Position numbers and translations under genes: made by a program
Notes under the pieces: generated by a model
The model's database searches: none
Seen by the model: the letters and a program-made list of their open reading frames with translations, nothing else
What the model was told of the DNA's origin: nothing
Part shown: positions 34,930 through 46,481 of the stretch, piece by piece
Numbering within the stretch: position 1 is the first letter of the stretch
Layout of the letters: the number at the start of each line of letters is the position of its first letter
NCBI RefSeq assembly: GCF_907164915.1
Contig: NC_061863.1
Coordinates: forward strand, 32,895,133-32,959,132
Source of the DNA: Impatiens glandulifera
Lineage: Eukaryota > Streptophyta > Magnoliopsida > Ericales > Balsaminaceae
DNA length: 64,000 nt
Direction of reading: 5' to 3'

Positions 34930-37245
34930 ATGGGTCATGATTCCGCTCTTTTTGTCCACATCGTACAAGTTGACTTCGAAGAAATTCAAAGCAACAGTTC
35001 GGAGGATGCTCGACACGTCATAGAGCTAATCACCGCCTTGGGTCTGGAGAACTTCCTGAACGACCCGTTCGTCATCTATCAGGAGGCGGTGACGAAGTTC
35101 TTCACAAATGCCAAATTAAACGATGAAACCATCTCATCAACGGTCGATGGACAATTATTTGAAGTCACAAAAGACTTACTCGCCGAAGTTTTTCAATTGC
35201 CAACAGAAGGTCATGATTTCACCGAGGATGGGAATGAAGATGAAACCCTAACGGTGTGCTGTGAGTTATCCTGCACCAACGAACCGGTGGCAGTATCCGG
35301 TAAGAAAGGCGACCTGCAACCGGAATACAGGCCGCTCGCGACATCATATCTATATCAATTCAGGCAAGGAGAGGAAATTTCGATAGCCTCACCAACTTAA
35401 AAATTGAAACAATGGCCGGTATAGTCAAACGAGACAAGATAAACTGGGTCGATGTCATATTCTCCAGCCTATGTGAGATGGTGGATCCCAATTCGAACCG
35501 TTCTCATGGATATGCTATTCCACTCGGCAAACTTCTCCTTCATCTTAACGTCAAGACCGGTCTAGGGATCCTCCTCCCAAGCAGCAAGATAGTGAAATCC
35601 GTTCACTTTACAAGAAACGGCAAGATGAAAGTCTTAGCAGTTAAACAACCGAGGACTCAAGTCAAGAAACCCAACCAAAGAAGAAAAAGGCTCTAGTGGT
35701 AGAAGAAACCGGAAGCGAAAGGACGAAATCCGCTCCTCATGTATCAGGCTCGGTGGATGTTCAGACATATGTTCCAAACCCGACTGTCTCCACGGCCATC
35801 ATTTCTAGCCGCTCCAAGGACAGTTCAACACATCAAGTAAACACTTCTTCTAAGTCCTTAACAAAGAAACCGAGAAAGATCGGTCAGATAATGTGGATAA
35901 GGCAAGTAACAAAGGGAAGGAGAATGTAGTCAATCAAGCGGATGACAATGAAGGACATCCAACGTTCAATGTTGAAAATGAAACCGGTTCAGTCAATCCA
36001 CCGGAAACCAATGAAGAACCCGAATCTGTGGATGATCTCATTAAAAAGATGGGGAATACAGTTATATCCCAGGTCATCAAACAGCTTGATGAGAAGGCAA
36101 TCGAACGAAGTAACGTATTCTATGAATGGGCTTCTATAAGAGCGGAGATCGGATTTGCTAACATACTTCTAGAATGTCCTGCCCATATGAAATGGGAAAC
36201 GTTGATGAAACTCGAGAATGCAGTTTTTGATCTAGCAAAGACAAAGAATGTTGCGGTTGCTGTTAAGAGAGGAACGCTCATGGAGACACATGCCAGATTA
36301 ATAGAAGTCACCGAGTTTATCCTCGGCATACAACAATGCCCTGATATGAACATCATTGATCAGATGGTGCTGGAGGCACTATATAAATCGGCTCAGGGAT
36401 TAACTGACACAATGACGCGGCTAGAATCAGAGGCCGGTCAAGAGGATGAAGCTCCACACCATTCTCGGTCAAAATTTAACGATGAAGAATGAGTACAAAG
36501 ATCAGAACCTGACGTCGGACAACCTTCAAGGAAGGCCGCCAACACCTCTCCTCCACCAATGTCCCCGGCCAAGACTTCCTCGAGTAAGTCTTCTAAACAA
36601 CAACACGTTAACTTCGATACAGATGATCTGGTATCCGGTCTGAATGAACATACAAGCAACGATCCACCGATAAAGTCGGTCATATCTAAAGAAATGATCA
36701 AGGAATGTCTTGAAGAACTCTTCCGAGACACTATTGCACCGTGGCAGGCTAAGATGGATGAAGAAGAAAATGCCAATCCGGACTTAACAGAATAGACTAC
36801 ATCCTCTACTTCGGCTATCCATACAACGCGAGCTGAGACAAAGAAGAGAAAGAAATCTGAAAGAGCAGCGGCCAAAAGGGCTCAACCGGTGATGGACGAT
36901 TCTGCTGAACCAACCGGTGTATCGCTAGTAAACTCGGATCACTTGGATTTCGATGAAGATGAGGAAAATGTTCCACCGCTACAGAAAAGAACGCGGGTTG
37001 TTCTAATCAATGTAATGCCACTACAATCAATTCCTCCAGGTCCCTTCCCTCAAAGAACTCCGATTTATCAAGCACCTCCTGCTCCACCAATACGGCCTTC
37101 ATCAGCAACCGGTCACTCGGGTACACGAGCATCCTCCTCAAGACCGGGCTACGATCCATGTAATCTAGGCAAAGTATTGATGTCTGAGTATATCCGAGAA
37201 ATTATACACAGGGACAACAAGAAGAACGGAAAGAAGAGGGATTAA
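34930..37245 (+). pseudogene. Accessory ORF 3 of element C, long form (about 770 codons)
   Basis: Starts MGHDSALFVHIVQVDFEEIQ. The domain is present: LGLENFLNDPFVIYQEAVTKFF, VDGQLFEVTKDLLAEVFQLPTEGHDF, then INWVDVIFSSLCEMV in another frame. A Lys/Pro/Ser-rich linker, a conserved central region (35893-36430, VISQVIKQLDEKAIERSNVF.. and AVKRGTLMETHARLIEV) and a Pro-rich tail (GPFPQRTPIYQAPPAPPIRP) follow, ending KVLMSEYIREIIHRDNKKNG. Stops at 36490 and 36793 and a frame excursion at about 35240-35900 disrupt it. Unlike A and B it has a Pro-rich rather than an RGG tail. Confidence 0.75.
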
Positions 37246-37390
37246 AATTCTACTTACTCATTTTATATCTACTTTAGTTTATCCTATGTTTAACTTCTAA
37301 TATTTTCTATATATATATAAAGTATTTTTGCAAAACCGGCCTATTGCTTACCTCTTGCATGGTTTTGAATATTTTAAATAAAATAATCAA

Positions 37391-37578
37391 AAAGGGAGAA
37401 ATTGATAGATAAAAGATAAAAATTTCCAAAATTTTCAAAGTCAAAATTTTTCTCAAAATATTTCACAAAATTTTTCAAAGTCTTTTCTAAAACATTTCTC
37501 AAAACAACAAACCCTTTAAAAGACCACCGGACGCATGGTTTTGAATATTTTAAATAAAATAATCAAAAAGAGAGAAAT
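37391..37578 (+). repeat. Duplicated polypurine-tract region of element C
   Basis: A block beginning GCATGGTTTTGAATATTTTA and containing AATCAAAAAGGGAGAAATTG occurs at about 37357-37410 and again at about 37532-37590. Both end in a purine tract followed by TGNTAGATAAAA. Only the second leads into the full LTR. Confidence 0.8.
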
Positions 37579-38752
37579 TGTTAGATAAAATTGACCGGTT
37601 AACAGAACTTAACAAAACAAACTTATTGTGCAGGAACGGTCAAGAACTTTGAACGGTCAAGAACTTCAACCGGCAAAGATATCAAACCAGCTAGAAGAAG
37701 TAATATCCAAAACCTGAAGCCATCCGGTTGAACTGAATAACCTATCAACATGATCAGTTGGAATGAAGTACTCAATCCAAATCCAAAGAACAAATCCAAC
37801 GAGAAGACTATTTAGAGAAAGAATTCAAGGATATCAAATTGAGAATAATGTACAAATTGGTGCAAACAAACATTTTAGGTATATGCCGAAGATGATATCA
37901 AAGCCTCAGACTGTGATATTCCCATATTGGTGCAAGTCTGATGATATGCTGCAGGCTACAAAAGATTGCCTGGAAAACAGTTACCATTCTGGTATAAGTC
38001 AAAGGAGCAACCTCCCAGGTGCAGGCAACTGTCCAACCGACAGTTGCTATAATCAAGCAAAGACAAATCAAGACGGTCTGCTCCATGCCTTGGAAGCCTA
38101 AACCGCATTTAATGCTATGATGATCTTCTGAAGGTATCCATTGAAGAAATGTGACCGTTGACACATTTCACCTATAAAAGGAGAAGCTGAAGAATCAAGA
38201 ACATGTAGTGTGAAGAACAACAATTTGAGATTGTCTAAGTGATCAAAAGTTCTTATCTCTCTAAAAGATTCAAAGCTTGTGTGTGTATGTGTGAAGAGTA
38301 TTACAACTTCTGTGAGAATTGTAAGAGTGATTATCGAGCAGTAAATAAGACTCGATCGTGTATTGTGTTTGTGTATTCCTTAGTGAATATCCTTCTCGTG
38401 GTTTGAGAAGAAGGGGTGACGTAGAGTTTTATCTCCGAACATCCATAAAAACATGTCTCGTACTTTACTTCCTACCGGTTATATATTCTAACCGACTCAT
38501 ATTACTCTAACCACCTCAATAACCTTAAAACCGATATTCTCCAAACTCCATCTATATTCATCCTGTGTGTGTGTTGCTTCAATCTGAAACAAACCACTTC
38601 CGCACTTGAACTCGGTTCAAGGGTTTGTGATAGTTTGTGTAGTATTGAAACTGGTGTTAATTCTTAACCAGATTAGCGCCAACCGTTGAGTGTTGTCAGA
38701 GATTCTCCCTTAGCCGGACCCCGGTCCGCCATCGATGATCTAGATCCTAACA
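37579..38752 (+). repeat. 3' LTR of element C (1.17 kb)
   Basis: Starts TGTTAGATAAAATTGACCGG and ends GATCCTAACA, giving a 6-bp TGTTAG/CTAACA terminal inverted repeat, with a polypurine tract directly upstream. Near the 3' side, GAAGAAGGGGTGACGTAG and ACATCCATAAAA (about 38406-38450) match the U5-like block of the A and B LTRs. It lacks the TTAGAC array. The 5' partner is not present in the window. Confidence 0.85.
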
Positions 38753-39403
38753 TAATGTCATTAGATTATACTCTCTAGGAGAGTTATCACATTTGACTAT
38801 GTTATTAAATGATAATATTGTGTATCAACTAATCAAACTATTGAATGGAGAGTTAGTTTAAAGTCTTTTGAGACATTAGCCTACTATAATCTGGTATGAA
38901 GGAAAACCCAACCTATGCAGACTGAAAATCCCAAGAACTAGGTTCAATGGGACAACCTAATCGTACTAACATGGAAGATTATTGTTGAGGATTAATTTTA
39001 TAACAAAACAATATATATATTTGATGAGGATAAGCATATCGCTTTTAATGATTGTTTGTGAGAAAAGAGATCACCTATGTGAGGGAGAAGTGGGGCCGCT
39101 TCGAAGGAATTGCACGGCTCAATTCTAGACCCTCTCACAGAAACATACGTGTATTCCATGGCCAAAACGGACACAACCATGAGAGCTTGACATGTATCAA
39201 GAAGAATTCTATTAGAAAGTGTGTAATCGTTTATACAAAAGGTAGGATAGTTCAAGAACATCGAGTTTACTAATCGGTTAGTAAAGTTATATACTTTCAT
39301 AAGGGAAGGTACAAAGGGCTATACCCCTACCTATCCTATTTAGAATTCAATTGTTGAAACCTTTCACCAGGTTAATCTTTCAATTTCTATTAATGTGGGA
39401 GAT
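38753..39403 (+). other. 3' untranslated remnant and polypurine tract of element F
   Basis: Contains GAAGGAAAACCCAACCTATG and CCAAGAACTAGGTTCAATGG, phrases typical of the untranslated 3' region of a widespread plant copia lineage. ATGTGGGAGAT sits immediately before the LTR at 39404 as the polypurine tract. No protein-coding frame is supported. Confidence 0.65.
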
Positions 39404-40127
39404 TGTTAAAATTTTAAACTAATTCCATTAATTAAATGGAAATAAGAATTTGGATAAATAAATTAAATATAATTTAATCCAAACAAATATAAATTCATAC
39501 CAAATTCAAATGTGATTTTTTTTGAAATTTAATGTCAGTGGATAAGATCGAATGCCAATAGAAAAGATTGAATGCCAAGAGTCTTAAAATATCAAGAGTC
39601 TAGGAATGGCAGCCGTTGGATTGATAAATGAATTTATTGTGATGGTTTAATTTCCAACTATAAATATCTCCTTAATGTTGAAGCAAAATATCTCATATCT
39701 CTTCTTCACTCATTTCATTATCTCTTTAGAATTCGAAAAGTTTTGTTTTTGTTTTTTTTGAGTGTTCTTCGAGTTCTTCACTCAATAGAGTATTTTTTCG
39801 AGTTTTGATTCAACGTATTTCTGTTGAAACCCAATGATTGATTCGGGTACTTTGTCAAGTTCATTGCGTAGTGATTCGGTGTTGAATCACTACTAGATTC
39901 GTTGTACTTTGGGAGACAGCTATCTACGATAAGCTCCAGCATAAGAGAAGACGGTGTAACTATTTTAAGGAAAATGTGTTAAACAAATATCTCAAATCAA
40001 TCTTTTATTCTGTTAATTTCGTTATTTGTAATATTGTATTTAATTAATTTATTCGTAACATCATTTATTTATTTTTATATATATATATATATATTTTATT
40101 ATTTGAAGACAAAGATATTTAAACATG
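39404..40127 (+). repeat. 3' LTR of element F
   Basis: Starts TGTTAAAATTTTAAAC and ends AAACA; aligns over its length with 15279-16006. Differences are numerous substitutions plus changes in the TA run, indicating an old insertion. TATAAATAT is retained (about 39659). Confidence 0.87.
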
Positions 40128-40941
40128 AAGACAGTTGTAATAAGATATTTAAATTGGTTGGTTGGATTATTTTTATAAAAATTCAAAGTGTTCTATAAAG
40201 AATAATATTTAATGAATATATGTCTAAGTAAATTGGTCAGTAAAATTTGGTCTCTGATACTGATACTAAGACAATTGTTTATAACACTATAAGAGTTTAT
40301 AACATTTTGGATATCTAAGGATTTTTTAAAATTTTGTTAAATTTTTATTTTTTTTTTGGATGAAAAAGTAAATTATTTGAATTTTTTATTTGTTAAATTA
40401 CTATAATTTTTTTTATATTTAAGAATTAATTTTTTTAAATATAAAATAAATATATTTTAATATTTAATTTGATGAAATGACTAATTTAGCTGTTTAAATT
40501 AAATTGATAATGTAATAGGTTAGAAATAATGTATTATGATAGACAAAGAATATATAAAAAATTGAATAAAATCTCAAAATAATCTTAAAAAAATCTACAT
40601 TACTTCATCCATCACGCCTAGTCTAATGGCTTGATGTGTGCTAGTTTGATTTAAAACATTCTTTCTAAATAAATTAGAACATTGTTGGATTGTTTTTTTT
40701 TAAAAAACAATTAACTATAATAAAAAATTATGTTATATATAGATTCTAATCAATTTTATGAATCAAGATATTAAAATATTTTATCATTATATAGTAACTC
40801 CTTTTCATTTTTTTTCAAAAAAAATAAACACACCTTTTCAAAATTATTATCAATAAACATATTTTAAATAATACAAAGTTTATTTACAAATATCTAGTCA
40901 AATCCTAATAATGAAAGTTATTTTGAATAAAAATAAGTCTC

Positions 40942-40982
<41 letters not shown>

Positions 40983-42300
40983 TTATTTATTTATTTATTT
41001 TTTTAATAAATAAATTGAATGGTATGAAATGTATCTAATTCATTACAACAAATAAACTAAATCAAATTAAACCTTAAATTTGTTTGATTTAGATAGATTA
41101 CAAATATATTATTCTTTTACTATTATGTTTAATATTTTATAAATAATTTTAAGTTATACAACAAGTTTGGAAAAAGTAGTGAAGGTGGCTAGCTGTCATC
41201 TAAGTTGGGCAAGTGGGGGCCAGGGATCGTAGTCATGTGATGCTGCTAAATGAATTATATACATATATTTTTTTTTATATTTTATTGGGGAACAACAAAA
41301 TAAGAAAGCATTGATACCACTTTCATCTCTTTCCTCAATTAAATAAAGGTTTTCAGATCAAATTTACTTTGATGGAATCAAACAGTTTTTTATTATAAAT
41401 TTTGGGGATGGGATTCAAGTTATTTAAATAATTGGATTATTTAAATAATTTATTATGTTTTTGAAGTAAATATATATATATATATTTATAATAAAAATAC
41501 CTAAATGATATTAATGTATAATAATAAATATTTAATAAATAGTTTTTTTTTTGAATTTTGGTTAATTAAATAAAAGTATCCAGATCAAATTTAGTTGGAT
41601 ATCAAACAATTTATTATTATAATTGTTGGGTCTTATTCGGATTCGAATTATTTAAATAACCCAGTTATTTAAACGATTAAGGATGTTTGAAGTTTATATA
41701 TATATATATATATATTATAAAAAACTTAAATTATATAATGATGATAAATAAATAATAATAATTAAAAATATAAAATATTTTAATATTTTAGTTAATGACT
41801 TAAGTGAAATGAAGTGATGAAGGGGTGGTTATGGTTTGTTTGTGAATCACTCATCAATTATCATATATGTTTTTTTTTTGTTTTTTTATGATTTTTTAAA
41901 TATTTTATTCCATATTAATTAATTAATCCTTTTAAAAGATAATAATCTATTTTTTAATTAATAATTAATTTTTTATAAAAATAATTATCTATTTGAACTT
42001 AAGTACACAGTTCATAATAAGTATTCAAAATCTACCGATCAACATAACTTTTACTAAAAGCCTAAAAAATTCCTCCATTAATGTGCATTTCAAATATACG
42101 TCATTAATATATAAATTAATACAAATATCCCATATAATGCTTAATGTTAGATTATCCAATCTTTACACCACAACCCATAGTCAGTTTTGTGAGGGTAAAT
42201 GGGTAGAGTTGTTGGTTAGCAAGTTAACTAACCCTTATAGAGCTTAATTAGAAAGTATATTACTAAATTTGAAACCCATCATTATATAATGTGCATCAAT
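40128..42300. other. AT-rich intergenic DNA with small repeats
   Basis: No gene found. A (TA)n then (ATTT)n run lies at 40947-41002. A diverged direct duplication of about 150 bp is visible between about 41338-41490 and 41570-41725 (CAGATCAAATTTA, ATCAAACA, TTATTTAAATAA blocks, each ending in a TA run). Confidence 0.65.
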
Positions 42301-43300
42301 ATAACCAACTAAGCTATTTACCTTTTTTTTTTTAAATTCAACTAAAAGTGATTTTATAAACATATAAACACAAACCTCTGACATTTTATATTTAATAATT
42401 TTTTATAAAATTTATTTTTTTATGTTAGAAGATATTTTTTTTAATATGATTTGAATTATTTATTCTGAAAGGTTAGTCATATAGTTTTATATTTATACAT
42501 AAATATAAATGAACAATCTTAACTGTTCTAATGATTTAAGTGTTTATAGTATACAATAAAATCATTTAAAGTTTTAATTCCGTATTTTAAATTGAAACAA
42601 TTATATAAATGACCTATCATTATATGTGAAATAATATATATAATTTCCTTAACATTTATATTTAAAATTAAACCAAAATGATTTTATAAATATACAATCT
42701 GACAATTTTATTTATTAATTTTTTATAAGTTTTTTTTATGTTAGAGTATGATATTTTTTTTATTCTGACTTGAATAATTTATTTTGAATTGTTAATTATA
42801 TTAATTAAATATTTAATACACAAAATTATAAATATAAATTAACAACTTCAGATGATCTCATGATTTAAGTGTTCATAATAATAAGACCAATTATTTAATC
42901 CAGCATATGTAAATTTAAAACAATTATAAGAATTTATATGAATGAGTATTGATGGTTATATATAAGCTACTTGACATTTATATTTAACATTCAACCAAAA
43001 TAAATTTATAAACATACATGGATGAACCTCTAACATTTTTTATTTATTAATTTTTATAAGTTTTATTTTTTTTTCAATGTTAAAAAATGATATTTTTTTA
43101 ATATGAGCTGAATAATTTATTTTGAATGGTTAGTCATATAATTGTATATTCATACACAAAATTATAAATATCAATAACAATCTTAATTGATTTAAAAGTT
43201 AAAGTGTTCATAGTACACAATACATACCAAGATTCATATATGCAAATGTGAAACAGTTATAAAAATTTATATGAAGTATTAATGCTTACATATGTGAATG
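42300..43300. repeat. Diverged tandem repeat, about 310-340-bp unit
   Basis: At least three units (about 42424, 42737 and 43077) share ATATTTTTTTAATATGA, GAATAATTTATTTTGAATGGTTA, CACAAAATTATAAATAT and GATTTAAGTGTTCATA blocks. A fourth unit begins near 44235 and resumes at 60680, split by element E. Parts with TGGTTAGC and GTGTTCATA look tRNA-related. Confidence 0.7.
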
Positions 43301-43507
43301 AATTTTTTTTTTTGTTGATCCAAAGGAGGTTAAAATATATGTAATGATGAGATGTACGAGATGAGATGGTTGGTTGAAGTAAAAAGTAATGATGAGATGG
43401 TTGATACAAAATGCTTGAAGTGATGTCACAAAGGTATTTAAAAGATATAATATTGATAATCAAAATGTATTTGTTATTTGTGTTTCTAAGATTATATGGG
43501 TTGTGAC

Positions 43508-44148
43508 TAGAGTCGTCAATTTGGGTTAGGCCCGTTGGGTTAGGCCCGTTGGGTTGGCCTGCCTCGTCAAACAATTTAGACGGGTTGATTTGAAATATTA
43601 GCAACTCATTTGAAAGTGGTGGGTCTACACGGGCTAGCCCGCTTGTGTCACGGGCCTAGGCGGGTCGGGCTTGGATTGGAAAAAAAAATATAATCTAATT
43701 TATAGCCTTATAGGCATATGTCGCATTGAAGAAAAAGATGATGAAAGAAAAAGATTTGACATTGATTATATCTCGATTGATGATATTTAATGAATGTTGA
43801 CTTTACTGAAATTTATATTTTATAAAAAATTCAAATTTTAGTTATTTTGTTGAAATATTTGGTCAATTAATGTGTAACAATATAAAAGACTCTTGTTTAG
43901 TGTGTATTATGACTATTTGATCATGTTCTTAAACTCTTGTTTTCTAGAACTATTAATGATTTTTATTTATTTTTATTTGTAGTGAGACAACCCGCGGACT
44001 AGCCCGCCTAATCCGCAACCCACATTGGGTTGGGTTGGGGATTTTCAGCCCACCGGGATGGTGGGCCGACCCTCCGTCGACGCATCAAACGATGAGGTTT
44101 GGTGGGTAGGCTTGCCCCCGCCATAGATTGGCCCGTCTGACCGCTCTA
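43508..44148. mobile_element. hAT-type MITE with perfect 8-bp target duplication
   Basis: Flanked by GTTGTGAC at 43500-43507 and 44149-44156. Termini are TAGAGTCGTCA and, inverted, TAGAGCGGTCA. Subterminal regions are rich in GGCCCG/GGGTTGG/AGCCCGC motifs in both orientations, while the centre is AT-rich. An 8-bp duplication with TA.AG-type ends is characteristic of hAT elements. No transposase frame is present, so it is non-autonomous. Confidence 0.88.
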
Positions 44149-44321
44149 GTTGTGACTTAGTTGAAATTTGTAATTTGTGTGCATATTAAATTAAAAAAAG
44201 AGAGCAGATAGTGAGAAGGCTTGAGTACTAAGAATAAAAGATATTTTTTTTACGAGTTGAGTGATTTATTTTTATTTGTTAGTCATATCAATTATATATT
44301 TATATATAAAATTATAATATA

Positions 44322-44456
44322 TGTTAGTGGATAAAATATAATATATTATATATTATATTATATTTATCATATTTTCTTAATGTAACTCAAGTATAAATAC
44401 CTCTATTATATTAAATATAAACACACAATATTATTCTCTTTCTATTTCTTCTTGAA
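44322..44456 (+). repeat. 5' LTR of element E (short, about 135 bp)
   Basis: Starts TGTTAGTGGATAAAATATAA and includes TAATGTAACTCAAGTATAAA, TACCTCTATTATATTAAATA, which recurs at 60604-60650. A TATAAATA box is at about 44391. Its end is placed just before the primer site TGGTATTAGAG. Confidence 0.78.
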
Positions 44457-44611
44457 TGGTATTAGAGTTTAGGTTTTTGACCGTTTAGAGTTTAGGGTTT
44501 AGGGTTTAGGGTTATATTAAATTTAAACACACAATATTATTCTCTTTCTCTTTCTTCTTGAATGGTATTAGAGTTTAGGTTTTTGACCGTTTAGAGTTTA
44601 GGGTTTGTGGT
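44406..44611 (+). repeat. 106-bp duplication of U5 and primer site with telomere-like (TTTAGGG)3
   Basis: The segment TTATATTAAATATAAACACA through the primer site TGGTATTAGAGTTTAGG to GTTTAGGG is present twice with a 106-bp period (from 44406 and 44512). At the joint three exact TTTAGGG units occur (44491-44511), equal to the plant telomere repeat. TGGTATTAGAG is a one-base variant of the iMet primer site. Confidence 0.85.
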
Positions 44612-44739
44612 CAATCTTCTATCTTTTCATTCTCATTGAGTATCATATTGATTCAACTTTATTGGATAAATTGTCTCAATATATCTCCAATCCTATCAAT
44701 ATTATCTTTGATGGTACATATGGGCGGAAAAAAATTATA

Positions 44740-45953
44740 GTTTTTTTAAAGGTAGAGACTCCTATGGAGCATAATTACTAGAGAAATCCATAAATAAATA
44801 AAATAGATGGAGAATCTAAACATGTCATTACAGATTGCCTAGTCAATTGGGATGGCATGAACCATAAAATTATGACATGGTTTCACAGTACATGTACTAA
44901 GGCATTTAAGCTCGATTTTCAATGTTTTGACACTACACAAGATGTATGAGATTTTTAAAGAATCTATACTCTATATCTGATGATGTCAACCAATTTCAGT
45001 TATATAGAAGACTTCATCGAATGTAACAACAACCTGGTCAAACAATTCATAGTTATGTATCAGAATTACAAAAATTTTGGGATCGTATTGCACATGAAGA
45101 TCCTAGATGGCCGAGTACTGATGCAACTACAATTATATCAATTTTTGTAGTCGTCAACATACATGGAATTTGTTAATGACTCTCCGATTGGATTTTGAGT
45201 ATATTCGAAGTTCTATTCTTCATCGAGGATCACTACCTAACCTCGATAGTGTGATTAAAGAATTAACCACTGAAGAAGCTCTCTTACAAGCCCTTCGTGT
45301 AGAAAAATCTATTACATCATCGGTTGATTCTATTTTGGCTGTTCAAAAATCTCCTACATTCTACAAAAATCCTAACGATGTCACTTGAAATTACTGTAAG
45401 AAATATGGACACCGTATTTCTAAATATAGGAATTGATTTATAAAAATTATACACAAGATAATTCATCCAAATCTTTCAAACGTGTATTTTATACCATTGT
45501 TGATGCCACATATACTACATTAGAAAATACATTTCCATTAAAGAGCACTTCTCCCAAATTTTCTCTTAAAGACCTTCAATCCCTCTTCCAACAACTCCAA
45601 TAAGATTATGTTACTACATCTTCCTTAGTTTTGTTTATCACACCAGGTACTTCCACCTCATGTTTTTTTATTCAGGATGTTGTAATCATACGACTTCTGA
45701 ATTTTCTATCCTTACATACACTAGAAAGCCTATTCTTCCACATGTTGTCCATATTGCTATTATAGTACTTTGTATGTTCAAACTATTGGTACCGCTCAAA
45801 CTTCATATTATCATTACCAAAAACTTTTTTGTTTCAAAACTTTATTTAAATCTTATCTCTATTGGACAATTATGTGATTTAGGTTTTAACTTATATTTTA
45901 GAGTCATGGTTGTATTGTACACGAACCTTAGACAAACAAGATCCTTGAAATAG
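44740..45953 (+). pseudogene. gag and protease remnant of element E
   Basis: Readable pieces are VNWDGMNHKIMTWFHST (gag UBN2-type), FEYIRSSILHRGSLPNLDSV, IKELTTEEALLQALRVEKS, then NYCKKYGHRIS (first half of a zinc knuckle). From 45660 SGCCNHTTSEFSILTYTRKP and FVSKLYLNLISIGQLCDLGF follow, matching the copia protease/gag-pre-integrase region. Many stops separate the pieces. Confidence 0.8.
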
Positions 45954-46216
45954 GGCGTTGGACGATTGGTTGAACTAACTTCTATATCTCCTCCATCACA
46001 ATCCTTTGTAGGAGCTGTGTTCAAAAATCTGGCACTCTCGATTATGTCATCCATCTATAGATTGCTTGAATTCCTTAAGTTTTAATGGTTCTTTAGGCTC
46101 TAGTAAGACCAAAACTTTTGATTGTGTTTATTGTCAACTTTCTAAATGACATGGCTTACGTTTTTTGCCTAATGATTCTAATTCTTTACCACCTTTTAAT
46201 ATGATTTACTCTAATA

Positions 46217-46480
46217 TTGTTACGAGCATACTTTGATGTTGATTGGGCAGGTGATCCAACTGATCGTCGATCCACTACTGACTATTGTTTCTTTCTTGGT
46301 ACATATCTAATTTCATGGAGAAATAAGAAACAAATTGCTATTTCTTGCTCTAGTATAGAATTCGAATATCGTGCTCTTGCGGTTACTATCTTTGAGATTC
46401 TCAAGGTACAATGGTTACTTCAAGATATAGATGTTCCTTCATCCGATGTTATTCCTCTTTTTGTGATAATAATAGTGAAA
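46217..46480 (+). pseudogene. RNase H remnant of element E, part 1
   Basis: AYFDVDWAGDPTDRRSTTDY, FFLGTYLISWRNKKQIAISC and YRALAVTIFEILKVQWLLQD are copia RNase H motifs, with SS.EFEYRA in place of STAEAEYRA. It follows directly after gag-pre-integrase sequence, so integrase and RT were deleted. The frame is cut after CDNNSE by the hAT-like insertion. Confidence 0.88.
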
Positions 46481-46481
46481 T

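Larger units (their letters stand above)
19130..38752 (+). mobile_element. Copia-class element C (SIRE-like layout, with pol and accessory ORFs), interrupted by element A
   Basis: C-specific parts are gag (19140-20589), integrase end, RT and RNase H (29780-32094), three accessory ORF units (32646-37245), duplicated polypurine tracts and a 3' LTR (37579-38752). Element A sits between gag and integrase in the same orientation. C's protease, most of its integrase, its 5' LTR and gag N-terminus are missing; part of this loss is at the A/C junction. The Gag is related to that of A and B. Accessory genes 3' of RNase H recall the envelope-like position in SIRE/Maximus elements. Confidence 0.82.
15279..40127 (+). 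mobile_element. Copia-type element F, old outer shell of a nested stack
   Basis: Matching direct LTRs at 15279-16006 and 39404-40127 bound this 24.8-kb block. The flanks share TGAA (15275-15278 and 40128-40131), consistent with a target duplication. F-specific internal sequence survives as a reverse transcriptase/RNase H remnant at about 18640-18965 and a 3' untranslated remnant at 38753-39403. The rest is later insertions: a snap-back MITE (17325-18345) and element C, itself containing element A. Confidence 0.72.

Noticed and set aside
32646..37245. Retroviral-type envelope gene in element C
   Set aside because: The position 3' of RNase H matches SIRE env-like genes, but I see no signal peptide, transmembrane segment or fusion-type region in any of the three ORFs.
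44491..44511. Interstitial telomere or former chromosome end
   Set aside because: Only three TTTAGGG units occur, embedded in a retrotransposon leader that already contains GTTTAGAG/GTTTAGG words.
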